A DNA stretch of 11,755 nucleotides, taken from the NCBI GenBank assembly GCA_020852035.1, contig JADZBR010000225.1, forward strand, positions 1-11,755, in the 5' to 3' direction. This DNA comes from Caulobacteraceae bacterium. Lineage in GTDB: Bacteria; Pseudomonadota; Alphaproteobacteria; Caulobacterales; Caulobacteraceae. Every line of letters begins with the position of its first letter. The stretch's first letter is position 1. The position numbers and the translations under genes were made by a program. Shown here one piece after another: positions 1 through 7,655 of the stretch. The notes under the pieces are model-generated. The model searched no databases. It had not been told where the DNA came from and was given only the letters and a program-made list of their open reading frames with translations.

Positions 1-1341
1 GGCAAGGGTGCGCCCTTCCTCGACCTGCACCGTCATCGGGTCCACCGGTTCGCCGTTGATGTGCACCTCGTAGTGCAGGTGCGGCCCGGTGGAGCGGCCG
101 GTGGTGCCGACCTCGCCCACCCGCTGGCCCTGCCGCACACGGGCGCCGGCGACGATGCCTTCGCCGAAAGCGTTCATGTGCAGGTAGAGCGTGCGCCAGC
201 CGTTGTCGTGCCGCAGGGCGACAAAGTTGCCGTTCGGCCCCTTCGGCCCGGCGAACTCCACGGTCGCGTCCCCCGCGGCATAGATCGGCGTGCCGACAGG
301 GGCGGCGAAGTCCACCCCGCGGTGCAGCTTCTGGTATCCGAGGATGGGGTGCTTGCGATACCCGAAGCTCGACGAGACCCGCGCCCCGTCGATCGGCGTG
401 CGCATGAAGGCGCGCACGATGCTGCGGCCGTTGCCGTCGAACCAGCCGGGCTCCTCGCCCTCGGGCGTGAAGCGGTAGAGCGCCGCCGATTTCGCCTCGG
501 TGGTCAGGCCCGCGAACAGCAGTTCCGGCGGCCCGACTGGCCGCCCCTCGGCGTTCTCCGCCTGGCGGAACACCGCCTCGAAGATGTCGCCCGGGTGGAT
601 CTCCCGCTGGAAGTCGAAGTCGAAGGCGAACGCCTGGGCGAAGGTCGGGATCAGGCTGTCGGTGACGCCGGCGGCGACGGCGGAGGAATAGAAGCTGTCG
701 GCGTCCATCTCGCCGCGCACCACCCGCTCGCGGGCGACGAGCTTGGCCGCCACGGCCTCCCCGGCGAAACGGTCGCCGTTGCGGGTGACGACCGCGCCCG
801 CCCCGTCGGCGGCGATGGCCTCCAGCCGTTCGATACGGCGGGGCGCGCCGGCGGAGAGCGTCAGCGACACCCGCAGCTCGCCCCCGCTGCCGGCCAGCAG
901 CCTGACGGCCTCGGCCGCGGCGGCCTGGGCTTCGGCCGGGGTCGCGCCGCTGGCGGCCAGGGCGGCGGCGAGCTCGGACGGCCCGGCCAGCACCAGGGCG
1001 CTGGTGGTAGCGCCTGGCTGGGGCGCTGCGGCCTTGGCGGCGGCCGCCGGCGCGATCGCCTTCGGCTGGGCTTTCGGCTGCAGGGCCCACCAGCCGGCGC
1101 CGGCCGCGACCAGCGCCAGCACGACGCCCCCTGCCAGCATGGGCGCGACCGGCCGCCGGCGCGCCGGCGTGGCCGTTTCGGGGCGCGGCGCCCAGGCCTT
1201 CGGGTCGAACGAGAGCCGTTCGGGGGATGGGCCGGCGGGCTGGTCCCGCGGCGGCGGTTCGGACGGCGGCTCGCGCGGCGGCATGGGGCCGGGAACCCAG
1301 GTGCGGGGGTTGAAGGACGGAGGCTTGTCGCCCGTCGTCAT
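1..1341 (-). CDS. M23 family peptidoglycan DD-endopeptidase, MepM/Csd3-like, membrane-anchored (C-terminus cut by window edge)
   Basis: A continuous minus-strand frame runs from ATG at 1341 to the left edge, giving 447 visible residues without a stop. Residues 1-67 are proline-rich and probably cytoplasmic, ending in RRR at 61-63. Residues 68-87 form one membrane segment, so the rest should be periplasmic. Around residues 205-300 lies a Csd3/MepM-type domain (FYSSAVAAGV at 217-226, then a DFDFQREIHPGD block). The M23 LytM fold follows at about 322-440, with zinc ligands H340 and D344 (HRGVD) and the H421-L-H423 motif, so the site looks intact. Family knowledge: these enzymes cut D-Ala-mDAP cross-links. 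Only the extreme C-terminus is missing. It is divergent from the tssK operon, so I infer that it loosens the wall for T6SS assembly, like TagX or MltE elsewhere. A general wall-growth enzyme that happens to be adjacent is the alternative. The cytoplasmic tail carries a duplicated SFxPxxWxPxP motif (residues 9-19 and 44-54). Confidence 0.9.
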   Translation of the reverse strand, partial: MTTGDKPPSFNPRTWVPGPMPPREPPSEPPPRDQPAGPSPERLSFDPKAWAPRPETATPARRRPVAPMLAGGVVLALVAAGAGWWALQPKAQPKAIAPAAAAKAAAPQPGATTSALVLAGPSELAAALAASGATPAEAQAAAAEAVRLLAGSGGELRVSLTLSAGAPRRIERLEAIAADGAGAVVTRNGDRFAGEAVAAKLVARERVVRGEMDADSFYSSAVAAGVTDSLIPTFAQAFAFDFDFQREIHPGDIFEAVFRQAENAEGRPVGPPELLFAGLTTEAKSAALYRFTPEGEEPGWFDGNGRSIVRAFMRTPIDGARVSSSFGYRKHPILGYQKLHRGVDFAAPVGTPIYAAGDATVEFAGPKGPNGNFVALRHDNGWRTLYLHMNAFGEGIVAGARVRQGQRVGEVGTTGRSTGPHLHYEVHINGEPVDPMTVQVEEGRTLA

Positions 1342-1392
1342 GTCGCCGCCCGCTCCCCCGCACGCGCTCTATCGAGGTCTAAGTCATAACCC

Positions 1393-1427
1393 GGCTTAAA
1401 GAACCCTTGGAGTCGTGCTTTAACGCC
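1393..1427. repeat. Imperfect inverted repeat GGC-TTAAAG / CTTTAA-C-GCC, possible operator
   Basis: The left arm is GGCTTAAAG (1393-1401) and the right arm is CTTTAACGCC (1418-1427), which pair with one bulged base across a 16-base spacer. It sits near the middle of the divergent intergenic region. Binding of a dimeric regulator, or a promoter element, is an inference. The AT-rich TTAAAG cores also simply resemble -10 regions. Confidence 0.4.
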
Positions 1428-1436
1428 CAGGGTATC

Positions 1437-1442
1437 GAGGGG
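1437..1442 (+). promoter_or_regulatory. Ribosome binding site of tssK
   Basis: GAGGGG lies 7 bases before ATG 1450. It supports this ATG as the tssK start, and the TssK family N-terminus begins directly after it. Confidence 0.65.
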
Positions 1443-1449
1443 CGCTTGG

Positions 1450-2790
1450 ATGCAGGGTGAAAGTCGGGTGGCCTGGCGCGAGGGCCTGTTCCTCCGCCCG
1501 CAGCACTTCCAGCAGCAGGACCGGTTCATCGACGCCCTGGTGCGCGCCCGCGCCGACGTGCTGCGGCCCTACCCCTGGGGCCTTGTCTCGCTGAAGATCA
1601 ACGAAGACCTCGCCGCCCTCGGCAAGTTCGCGGTGGAGCAGGTCACCGGCGTCCTCTCGGACGGCACGCCCTTCTCCGCCCCCGGCGACATGGCCTTGCC
1701 CGAACCGCTGGATATCCCGCCCGACACCCGCGAGGCCATCGTCTATCTCACCCTGCCGGCGCGGCAGGCGGCGGCGGTCGAGTTCGCCTCCCGCGAGGAC
1801 GGCGACGAGGCGATCCGCTTCCTGGTCGACGAGGCCGAGGTCTCCGACAGCTTCTCGGCCGAGCGCACGCGCGAGCCGATCGAGACCGCCCAGCCCAACC
1901 TGCACTACGGCGTCACCCGCGATCAGACCTACGGCCGGGTGTGCCTGGGCCTGGCGCGCATCCGCGAGGTGCAGAACGGCCGGCTGATGTTCGACGACCG
2001 CTACATCCCGCCGGCGCTGGACGTGCGCTCCGGCGCGCGGCTGCGGGGGTTCCTGACGGACATCATCGGCCGGGCCGAGCAGCGGGTGGATGAGCTTTCG
2101 CTGCGCGCGGTGGAGGCCACCGAGGGCGGGGCGGAGACCTTCGCCAGCTTCCTCTTGCTGCAGGCGCTGAACCACTGGACGCCGCAGCTGCAGCACCTCG
2201 ACGCCCTGCCGACCATCCATCCCGAGCGCCTCTACCAGACCTTCGTGGGCCTGGCGGGCGAGCTCTGCACCTTCACCCGCGCCGACCGCAAGCCGCCGCC
2301 CTTCCCGCGCTACGACCATGAGGACCTGCAGGCCACCTTCGAGCCGGTGTTCGACCTTTTGCAGAACGCCCTCTCGGCGGTCTACGACCGCTCGGCCGTT
2401 CAGCTGCCGCTGGAGCACGCCGGGCCTGGGGCGTACCTGTCGCCGATCCGCGACCATGCGATGTACCAGACCGGCTACTTCTACCTGGCGGTCACCGCGG
2501 CCGTGCCGCTCGACGAGATCCGCGGGCGGTTCCCCTCGATGGCCAAGGTCGGCTCGGTGCAGAAGATGCGGCAGATCGTGGAGTCCGCCCTGCCCGGCGT
2601 GCCGCTGCGCCACACGCCCACCCCGCCGCCGCAGCTGCGCGTGCTGCCCGGCTACGTCTATTTCGAGCTCGACCGCGGCTCGCCCGACTGGCGCGACTTC
2701 GCCACCGCCCCGGCGCTCGGCCTGCACATCTCCGGCGAATGGGTCGACCTGAAGATGGAGCTCTGGTGCGTGAAGAGGGCCGCGCGATGA
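1450..2790 (+). CDS. tssK: Type VI secretion system baseplate subunit TssK
   Basis: This 446-residue protein matches the usual TssK length (about 440-450). The N-terminus has the family signature, with WREGLFLRPQHFQQQDRF at residues 9-26 (TssK proteins typically read W.EG.FL.PQHFQQ). The middle and C-terminal parts also read as TssK, including the YQTGYFYLAV segment and the late LPGYVYFELDRGSPDW block. Family knowledge: TssK is a trimeric baseplate protein that ties TssF/TssG wedges to the cytoplasmic domains of TssL and TssM. It is first in the visible plus-strand operon. Its stop (TGA 2788-2790) overlaps the tssL start (ATG 2787-2789), so the two are probably translationally coupled. No TssF, TssG or TssE is in the window, so its baseplate partners must be encoded elsewhere. 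Confidence 0.96.
   Translation: MQGESRVAWREGLFLRPQHFQQQDRFIDALVRARADVLRPYPWGLVSLKINEDLAALGKFAVEQVTGVLSDGTPFSAPGDMALPEPLDIPPDTREAIVYLTLPARQAAAVEFASREDGDEAIRFLVDEAEVSDSFSAERTREPIETAQPNLHYGVTRDQTYGRVCLGLARIREVQNGRLMFDDRYIPPALDVRSGARLRGFLTDIIGRAEQRVDELSLRAVEATEGGAETFASFLLLQALNHWTPQLQHLDALPTIHPERLYQTFVGLAGELCTFTRADRKPPPFPRYDHEDLQATFEPVFDLLQNALSAVYDRSAVQLPLEHAGPGAYLSPIRDHAMYQTGYFYLAVTAAVPLDEIRGRFPSMAKVGSVQKMRQIVESALPGVPLRHTPTPPPQLRVLPGYVYFELDRGSPDWRDFATAPALGLHISGEWVDLKMELWCVKRAAR
2773..2779 (+). promoter_or_regulatory. Ribosome binding site deciding the tssL start
   Basis: AAGAGGG lies inside the end of tssK, 7 bases before ATG 2787. It favours 2787 over an in-frame ATG at 2739, which would add 16 residues and bury the start deep in tssK. 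Confidence 0.6.
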
Positions 2791-4175
2791 GCACCGGCGG
2801 CGGCGGAAGCGACGACAACAACAACGGCAACCGGACCGTCTTCCGCCCGTCGCCGCTGCAAGGCCTTCGCAAGCCCGAAGCCGGCCAGGGCACGGTGTTC
2901 ACGCCCGGCCAGGCGCAGGCGCAGGAGGCGCCGCCGGCCTATGTCCCGGCCCAGCCGCAGATCGTGCTGCTCGACGACGACGTACCGCGGCCCACCCAGC
3001 CGCCGGTCACCCGCAACCCGATGATGGCCGCCGCGGCCCAGGCCCTGTCGCTGGCCGCCAGCATGCGCTCAGGGAGGGTGCAGACGCCGCTGGCGCAGAT
3101 CCACCCGCAGGTCTCCAACGTCGTCGCCGCCTTCGACCGCGCGATCGCCCCGATCTACACCGAGGAGCAGCGCCGTCGCGCCCGCTACGCCGTCGCCGCC
3201 ACCTTCGACGACATCGCCCAGAACCTCCCCGGCCAGGCCAACGATGGCGCCGAATGGGCGCGGCGCAGCATGGTGGTGCAGTTCTTCTCCGAGAACATCG
3301 GCGGCGACCGCTTCTGGCAGCTGGTCGAGGACATGCTGCGCCAGCCGCACGACAACCGCGACCTGATCGAGCTCTACCACGCCTGCCTCGCCGCCGGCTT
3401 CGAGGGCCGCTTCCGCGTCATGCCCGACGGCAAGCGCCGGCTGCACGAGATCATGACCCAGCTCTACGCGGTGCTGGAGCATCCGCGCAGCCTCTCGCAG
3501 CTGGAGCTCAGCCCCCACTGGCGGGGCGAGGACTCCGGCCTGCGCAAGGTCGGATTCTGGACGCGGATCGCCATGGCCGCGGCCGGCGCCTTCGGCCTCC
3601 TGCTGCTGATCTACCTGATCCTGCGGCTGATCCTGGCCCAGGCCGGCGGGCCGGCCATGCAGGGGATGCGGGGGGTGAACCCCGAGCAGCCGCTGGGCCT
3701 CTCGCGCGTCGCCCCGGCCGCCGCCGCGCCGCCCAGCGCCCAGGCCACCCGCCTGCAGCAGTTCCTGGCGCCGGAGATCGCCCAGAAGCTGGTCACCGTC
3801 GAATACGACGGCTCGACCGTTCGGGTACGCACCACGGTGGGCCAGCTCTTCAAGTCCGGCTCCGACCAGCTGGAGCCGGGACGGCGCAACATCTTCGAGC
3901 GCATCGCCGCCGCCGTCGAGGGCGAACCGGGGAACGTCAGCATCGAGGGCCATGCCGACAGCGACAAGATTTCGGGCCTGACCTTCCCCGACAACATGGC
4001 CCTCTCCAAGGCCCGCGCCGAACGGGTGGGCGAGATCATCCGCGCCGGTCTCTCCAACCCTGGCCGCGTCAGCACCGAAGGCTTCGGCGACGCCCAGCCG
4101 ATCGCCAGCAACGACACCGCCGAGGGCAAGAGCCAGAACCGGCGGGTCGAGGTCGTGATCCCGAGGTCCGAGTAG
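2787..4175 (+). CDS. tssL: Type VI secretion inner-membrane protein TssL (IcmH/DotU) with C-terminal OmpA-like domain
   Basis: The start at ATG 2787 gives 462 residues. Residues 1-70 are a disordered Gly/Asn/Pro-rich tail with two TVFxP motifs (T17 in RTVFRP, T36 in GTVFTP). A DotU domain covers about 70-260, followed by a single membrane segment near 261-284. An OmpA/MotB-like peptidoglycan-binding domain covers about 345-460, including IEGHADSD (H389) and the closing SQNRRVEVVI (R452, R453). This is the long, evolved form of TssL; short forms lack the OmpA part and rely on a partner such as TagL. Family knowledge: TssL contacts TssM and the TssK baseplate. In Agrobacterium, TssL is phosphorylated on an N-terminal threonine by PpkA and then bound by Fha. 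The presence of PpkA, PppA and TagH here suggests the same control, with T17 or T36 as candidate sites. tssM begins 4 bases after the stop. Confidence 0.96.
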   Translation: MSTGGGGSDDNNNGNRTVFRPSPLQGLRKPEAGQGTVFTPGQAQAQEAPPAYVPAQPQIVLLDDDVPRPTQPPVTRNPMMAAAAQALSLAASMRSGRVQTPLAQIHPQVSNVVAAFDRAIAPIYTEEQRRRARYAVAATFDDIAQNLPGQANDGAEWARRSMVVQFFSENIGGDRFWQLVEDMLRQPHDNRDLIELYHACLAAGFEGRFRVMPDGKRRLHEIMTQLYAVLEHPRSLSQLELSPHWRGEDSGLRKVGFWTRIAMAAAGAFGLLLLIYLILRLILAQAGGPAMQGMRGVNPEQPLGLSRVAPAAAAPPSAQATRLQQFLAPEIAQKLVTVEYDGSTVRVRTTVGQLFKSGSDQLEPGRRNIFERIAAAVEGEPGNVSIEGHADSDKISGLTFPDNMALSKARAERVGEIIRAGLSNPGRVSTEGFGDAQPIASNDTAEGKSQNRRVEVVIPRSE

Positions 4176-4179
4176 ATCG

Positions 4180-7100
4180 ATGCGCGGCTTCCTGAGGAAA
4201 ATCTTCCGCAACTGGTGGGTGCTGACCATCACGGTCACGCTCATCCTGGCGCTGGCGCTCTCGCTGGCCCTGCCGATCATCTGGGCGCCGGTGCGGCCGC
4301 TGCCGATGCGGCTGCTGCTGGCCGGCGTGGTGGTGCTGATCTGGGCCGGGTTCGCCGGCTGGCGCATCTACAAGGCCCGGCGCGCCGCCGCGGCCCTCGC
4401 CAAGGAACTAACGCCGGTCACGCCGGGGGACGCGGAATCGGAGCTGCTCTCCAAGCGGATGGCTGAGGCCCTGACGGGCCTGAAGTCCGCCCAGGGCGGG
4501 CGGCGCGACTACCTCTACAGCCGCCCCTGGTACATGATCATCGGCCCCCCGGGGGCCGGCAAGACCACCGCCCTTCTGAACTCCGGCCTCAGGTTCCCCT
4601 TCGCGGACTCGGCGATGAAGGGGGTCGGCGGCACCCGCAACCTCGACTTCTGGTTCGCCGACGAGGCGGTGCTGGTCGACACCGCCGGCCGCTACACCAC
4701 CCAGGATTCCGACGCGGCCACCGATTCCCAGGCATGGAACAGCTTCCTGAAGCTGCTGCGCAAGCACCGGCCGTTGCAGCCGATCAACGGCGTCCTGGTG
4801 GCCATCGGCCTGGACGAACTGCTGCGCGCCGACCGCGCCCTGATCGACGCCCACGCCGCCGCCGTCCGCCGCCGGCTGATCGAGCTGCAGCGCACCCTGG
4901 AGGTCGCCGCCCCGGTCTATGTGGTGTTCACCAAGGCCGACCTGCTGGCCGGCTTCGTGGAGTTCTACGACGACCTCGACGTCGAGGGCCGCCGCGCGGT
5001 GCTGGGCGCCACCCTGCCCTGGACCGGCGAGCCGCCGGACAGCGGCCTTTTGGTCCGCGAGTTCGACCTGATGGCCCAGGCCGTCGCCGACCGCACCTCC
5101 AAGCGTCTGCAGGAAGACCTCGACACCCGCCGGCGCAGCCTGATCCTCGGCTTTTCGGCCCAGATCGACACCCTGCGCTCGCGCGCCCTGCGCTTCCTGG
5201 AAGGCGCCTTCGTCGCCGAGCAGAACGTCAAGGTGCCGCTGCGCGGCTTCTATTTCGCCAGCGGCGTGCAGGAAGGCGCGCCCCTCGACCGCATCCTCGG
5301 CGGGGTCGCGCAGGTGTTCGACCAGCCGCACGCCGCCCCGCGCGACGGCCGCGGCCGCGCCTACTTCCTCAACCGCCTGCTGGGCGAGGTGATCTTCAAG
5401 GAAGCGGGCCTTGTCTCCGACGACCCCAAGGCCCGCCGCCGCCGGCGGACGCAGCTGATCGGCGCGATGGCGGCGATCGGGGCCGTGGCGGTGATCACCC
5501 TGGCGCTGTGGAGCGTCAGCTTCATCGCCAACCGGCGGCTGCAGGGCGAGCTGATGGCCGCCGGCCAGGGCGTGCAGCAGCAGATCCGCGACGGCGGCAT
5601 CGACCTGGTGGAAGTGCGCGAGGGCGACCCGGACCTGGAACAGACGCTCTCGGTGCTGCGCGCCCTGCGCGAGCTCCCGCGCGGCTACGCCGACCGCCGG
5701 CAGGGCGCGGCCCCGCTCTACATGCGCTTCGGCCTCTTCCAGTCGGGCCACAGCCGCAAGGCCGAGGAAACCTATCGCGAGGCCCTGCGGCGGATCATGC
5801 TGCCGCGCATCCTGCTGCGCCTGGAGCGAGTCCTGCAGGACCGTCAGGCCGAACCGCTGGCGATCTATGAGCCGCTGAAGGTCTATCTGATGCTCGGCGG
5901 CCTCGGCCCGATGGACGCCAAGGCCGTGAAGGCCTGGGTCACCGACGACTGGGCGGCCGAGGTCTTCCCCGGCGGCGACCGCGAGAGCGTCAGGAAGGAA
6001 CTGGAACAGCACCTCGACGCGCTCCTGGAGGACAAGGAGATCTCCCGCGCCTGGCCGGGCCGCAAGGCGCCGCTGGACGGGGCGCTGATCGATTCCGCCC
6101 GCGCCTCGGTGCAGACCCTGACCCTGGCCGACCGCGCCTACGCCATCCTTCGCCAGCAGGCTTCGGCCGGCGAGGCGCCCGACTGGACCGCCCGCGCCGT
6201 GCTTTCCGCCGGCCACGCCCGCGCCTTTGCCGGCGGCGAGGCGGTGCTGGACCTGACCGTCCCCTACTTCTTCACCCGCGAGGGCTACGAGAAGGCCTAC
6301 CAGGTCGGCGTGCAGACCGTTCAGAACGAGCTCAACAAGGACCTCTGGGTCCTCGGCCAGGACGCCAAGACCACCGGCGTGCAGAGCCAGATCGCCTCGG
6401 TGCGGCCCGGCGTCGCCGGCCTCTACGCCAAGGAATACATCTCCCAGTGGCAGAAGGTGATCGACGCCATGCAGCCGGCGGCCTACTTCGCCGACCCGGC
6501 CGCCTATGGGGCCTTCACCCTGCAGCCCTCGCCGCTGAAGCTGATCCTTCTGGAGGTGCGCAAGAACACCACCTTCTCCGGCGGGGCCCAGGGCGCGGCG
6601 CGCGAGGCGCTGGAGCGGCGCGTCCAGCGCAGCACGGTCGGCCGCCTCGGCATGCGCGCCCAGCAGGGCCAGACCAACCTCGACGCCGCCGCCCAGATCA
6701 GCGCCTACTTCCAGCCGGTCAACGCCTATGTCGGCGACGGCAAGACCCCCGCGCCGATCGACGAGTTCGTGGCCGCGGTGAAGGCGGCCGGCTCGGCGAC
6801 CACCGCGGCTGGCCTGACCGGCGGCGGGGCGGGCGGCGATGCGGTGCAGGCGCAGATGAGCCTCGCCATGGCCCAGGTCGCCACCGCCGCGGCCGGCGCC
6901 CCGCCGGCCCTGCAGCCCTTCGTCACCTCGGCGGCCCAGGGCGGCAAGACCGCCGCCGTCGGCGCGGCCCAGGGCGCGGTGGCCGACGCCTACCAGCGCG
7001 GCCTGCTGCCCGCCTGCCGCAGCGTGACCCAGGACCGCTACCCGTTCTTCGGCGCCGCGCAGAGCGACGCCACCGCCGCCGACATGCTGCGGGTGTTCGG

Positions 7101-7650
7101 CCAGAACGGGCAGGTCGACGGCTTCGCCCAGTCGCGGCTGGCGAGCCTCATGGACACCGCCGGCCCGGTCTGGCGCTGGCGCGCGGACGATCCGGTCGCC
7201 ACCCTGCTCGATCCGACCAGCGCCGAGCAGATGCACAAGGCCGCGCAGATCCGCGACCTGCTGGCCGCCGGCCTGCCGCTCAAGGTGGAGTCCGCCGGCC
7301 TCGGCGGCCAGGTGACCGCCGCCGAGTTCTCGGCCGGCGGGGCGACGCACCGCTTCGAGGCGGGGGCTGCCGGCGCGCGGCCGATCATGTGGTCGATCTC
7401 CGGCCTGCCGGAGGCGCGGGTGGTGCTCTACGCCGGCGACCGCGAACTGCGCCGCTTCGAGGCGCAGGGGACCTGGGCGCTGTTCCGGCTGATGGACCAG
7501 GCGCGGCGCGAGAACGCCGGGCCGACCGCGCTGAAGGCCACCTTCGGCGAGGGGGCGGCTTCGGCGACGTTCCGGATTATCCTGCCCTCCGACCAGAACC
7601 CCTTCAGCCGCGGCGGCCTGTGGTCGTTCCGCTGCCCCGCGGCCCTGTGA
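4180..7650 (+). CDS. tssM: Type VI secretion membrane-complex protein TssM (IcmF), with intact Walker A motif
   Basis: This 1156-residue protein has the normal TssM length and layout. Two membrane segments lie near 12-34 and 43-63. A cytoplasmic NTPase-like domain follows, with Walker A GPPGAGKT at 122-129 (K128) and a Walker B-like LVDTAGRY (D167). A third membrane segment lies near 426-448, and the long periplasmic part reaches the C-terminus. The end reads like the family (DQNPFSRGGLWSFRCPAAL), so the gene is complete. An Ala/Gly-rich stretch lies at about 870-945. Family knowledge: TssM spans the periplasm and is the scaffold of the TssJLM complex. In Agrobacterium its Walker A is needed for secretion, while some other TssM proteins tolerate its loss. 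The intact motif fits an ATP-dependent form, but this is an inference. TssJ, the usual outer-membrane lipoprotein partner, is not in the window. Confidence 0.97.
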   Translation: MRGFLRKIFRNWWVLTITVTLILALALSLALPIIWAPVRPLPMRLLLAGVVVLIWAGFAGWRIYKARRAAAALAKELTPVTPGDAESELLSKRMAEALTGLKSAQGGRRDYLYSRPWYMIIGPPGAGKTTALLNSGLRFPFADSAMKGVGGTRNLDFWFADEAVLVDTAGRYTTQDSDAATDSQAWNSFLKLLRKHRPLQPINGVLVAIGLDELLRADRALIDAHAAAVRRRLIELQRTLEVAAPVYVVFTKADLLAGFVEFYDDLDVEGRRAVLGATLPWTGEPPDSGLLVREFDLMAQAVADRTSKRLQEDLDTRRRSLILGFSAQIDTLRSRALRFLEGAFVAEQNVKVPLRGFYFASGVQEGAPLDRILGGVAQVFDQPHAAPRDGRGRAYFLNRLLGEVIFKEAGLVSDDPKARRRRRTQLIGAMAAIGAVAVITLALWSVSFIANRRLQGELMAAGQGVQQQIRDGGIDLVEVREGDPDLEQTLSVLRALRELPRGYADRRQGAAPLYMRFGLFQSGHSRKAEETYREALRRIMLPRILLRLERVLQDRQAEPLAIYEPLKVYLMLGGLGPMDAKAVKAWVTDDWAAEVFPGGDRESVRKELEQHLDALLEDKEISRAWPGRKAPLDGALIDSARASVQTLTLADRAYAILRQQASAGEAPDWTARAVLSAGHARAFAGGEAVLDLTVPYFFTREGYEKAYQVGVQTVQNELNKDLWVLGQDAKTTGVQSQIASVRPGVAGLYAKEYISQWQKVIDAMQPAAYFADPAAYGAFTLQPSPLKLILLEVRKNTTFSGGAQGAAREALERRVQRSTVGRLGMRAQQGQTNLDAAAQISAYFQPVNAYVGDGKTPAPIDEFVAAVKAAGSATTAAGLTGGGAGGDAVQAQMSLAMAQVATAAAGAPPALQPFVTSAAQGGKTAAVGAAQGAVADAYQRGLLPACRSVTQDRYPFFGAAQSDATAADMLRVFGQNGQVDGFAQSRLASLMDTAGPVWRWRADDPVATLLDPTSAEQMHKAAQIRDLLAAGLPLKVESAGLGGQVTAAEFSAGGATHRFEAGAAGARPIMWSISGLPEARVVLYAGDRELRRFEAQGTWALFRLMDQARRENAGPTALKATFGEGAASATFRIILPSDQNPFSRGGLWSFRCPAAL

Positions 7651-7655
7651 CAGCG

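Larger units (their letters stand above)
1342..1449. promoter_or_regulatory. Divergent intergenic region between M23 peptidase and tssK
   Basis: These 108 bases separate two divergent start codons, so promoters for the peptidase and for the tssK operon should lie here. The stretch 1378-1424 is clearly more AT-rich than anything around it, as expected for promoter DNA. It contains an inverted repeat (1393-1427). The octamer TATCGAGG appears twice, at 1370-1377 and 1433-1440. I could not find a convincing pair of -35 and -10 boxes for sigma-70 or a sigma-54 GG/GC pair, so no promoter is placed to the base. Confidence 0.6.

Noticed and set aside
61..1389. A 442-codon plus-strand open frame opposite the M23 peptidase
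   Set aside because: The minus strand shows M23 motifs with correct spacing, and the plus-strand product is low-complexity Gly/Arg with no family signature. It is a shadow of the peptidase gene.
6790..7015. Alanine/glycine-rich stretch in TssM as a possible insertion
   Set aside because: The reading frame and base composition do not change, and low-complexity Ala-rich linkers in this part of TssM are common in GC-rich genomes.
4408..7350. A 980-codon open frame on the minus strand across tssM
   Set aside because: It lies wholly opposite a clearly conserved TssM. Its product is rich in Gly, Arg, Ala, His and Leu without recognisable motifs, as expected when a GC-rich gene is read from the other strand.
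6447..7650. Long upstream extension of the TagF frame into tssM
   Set aside because: The extension overlaps the conserved TssM C-terminus and is Arg/Pro/Gly-rich noise. The TagF signature begins at 7656.
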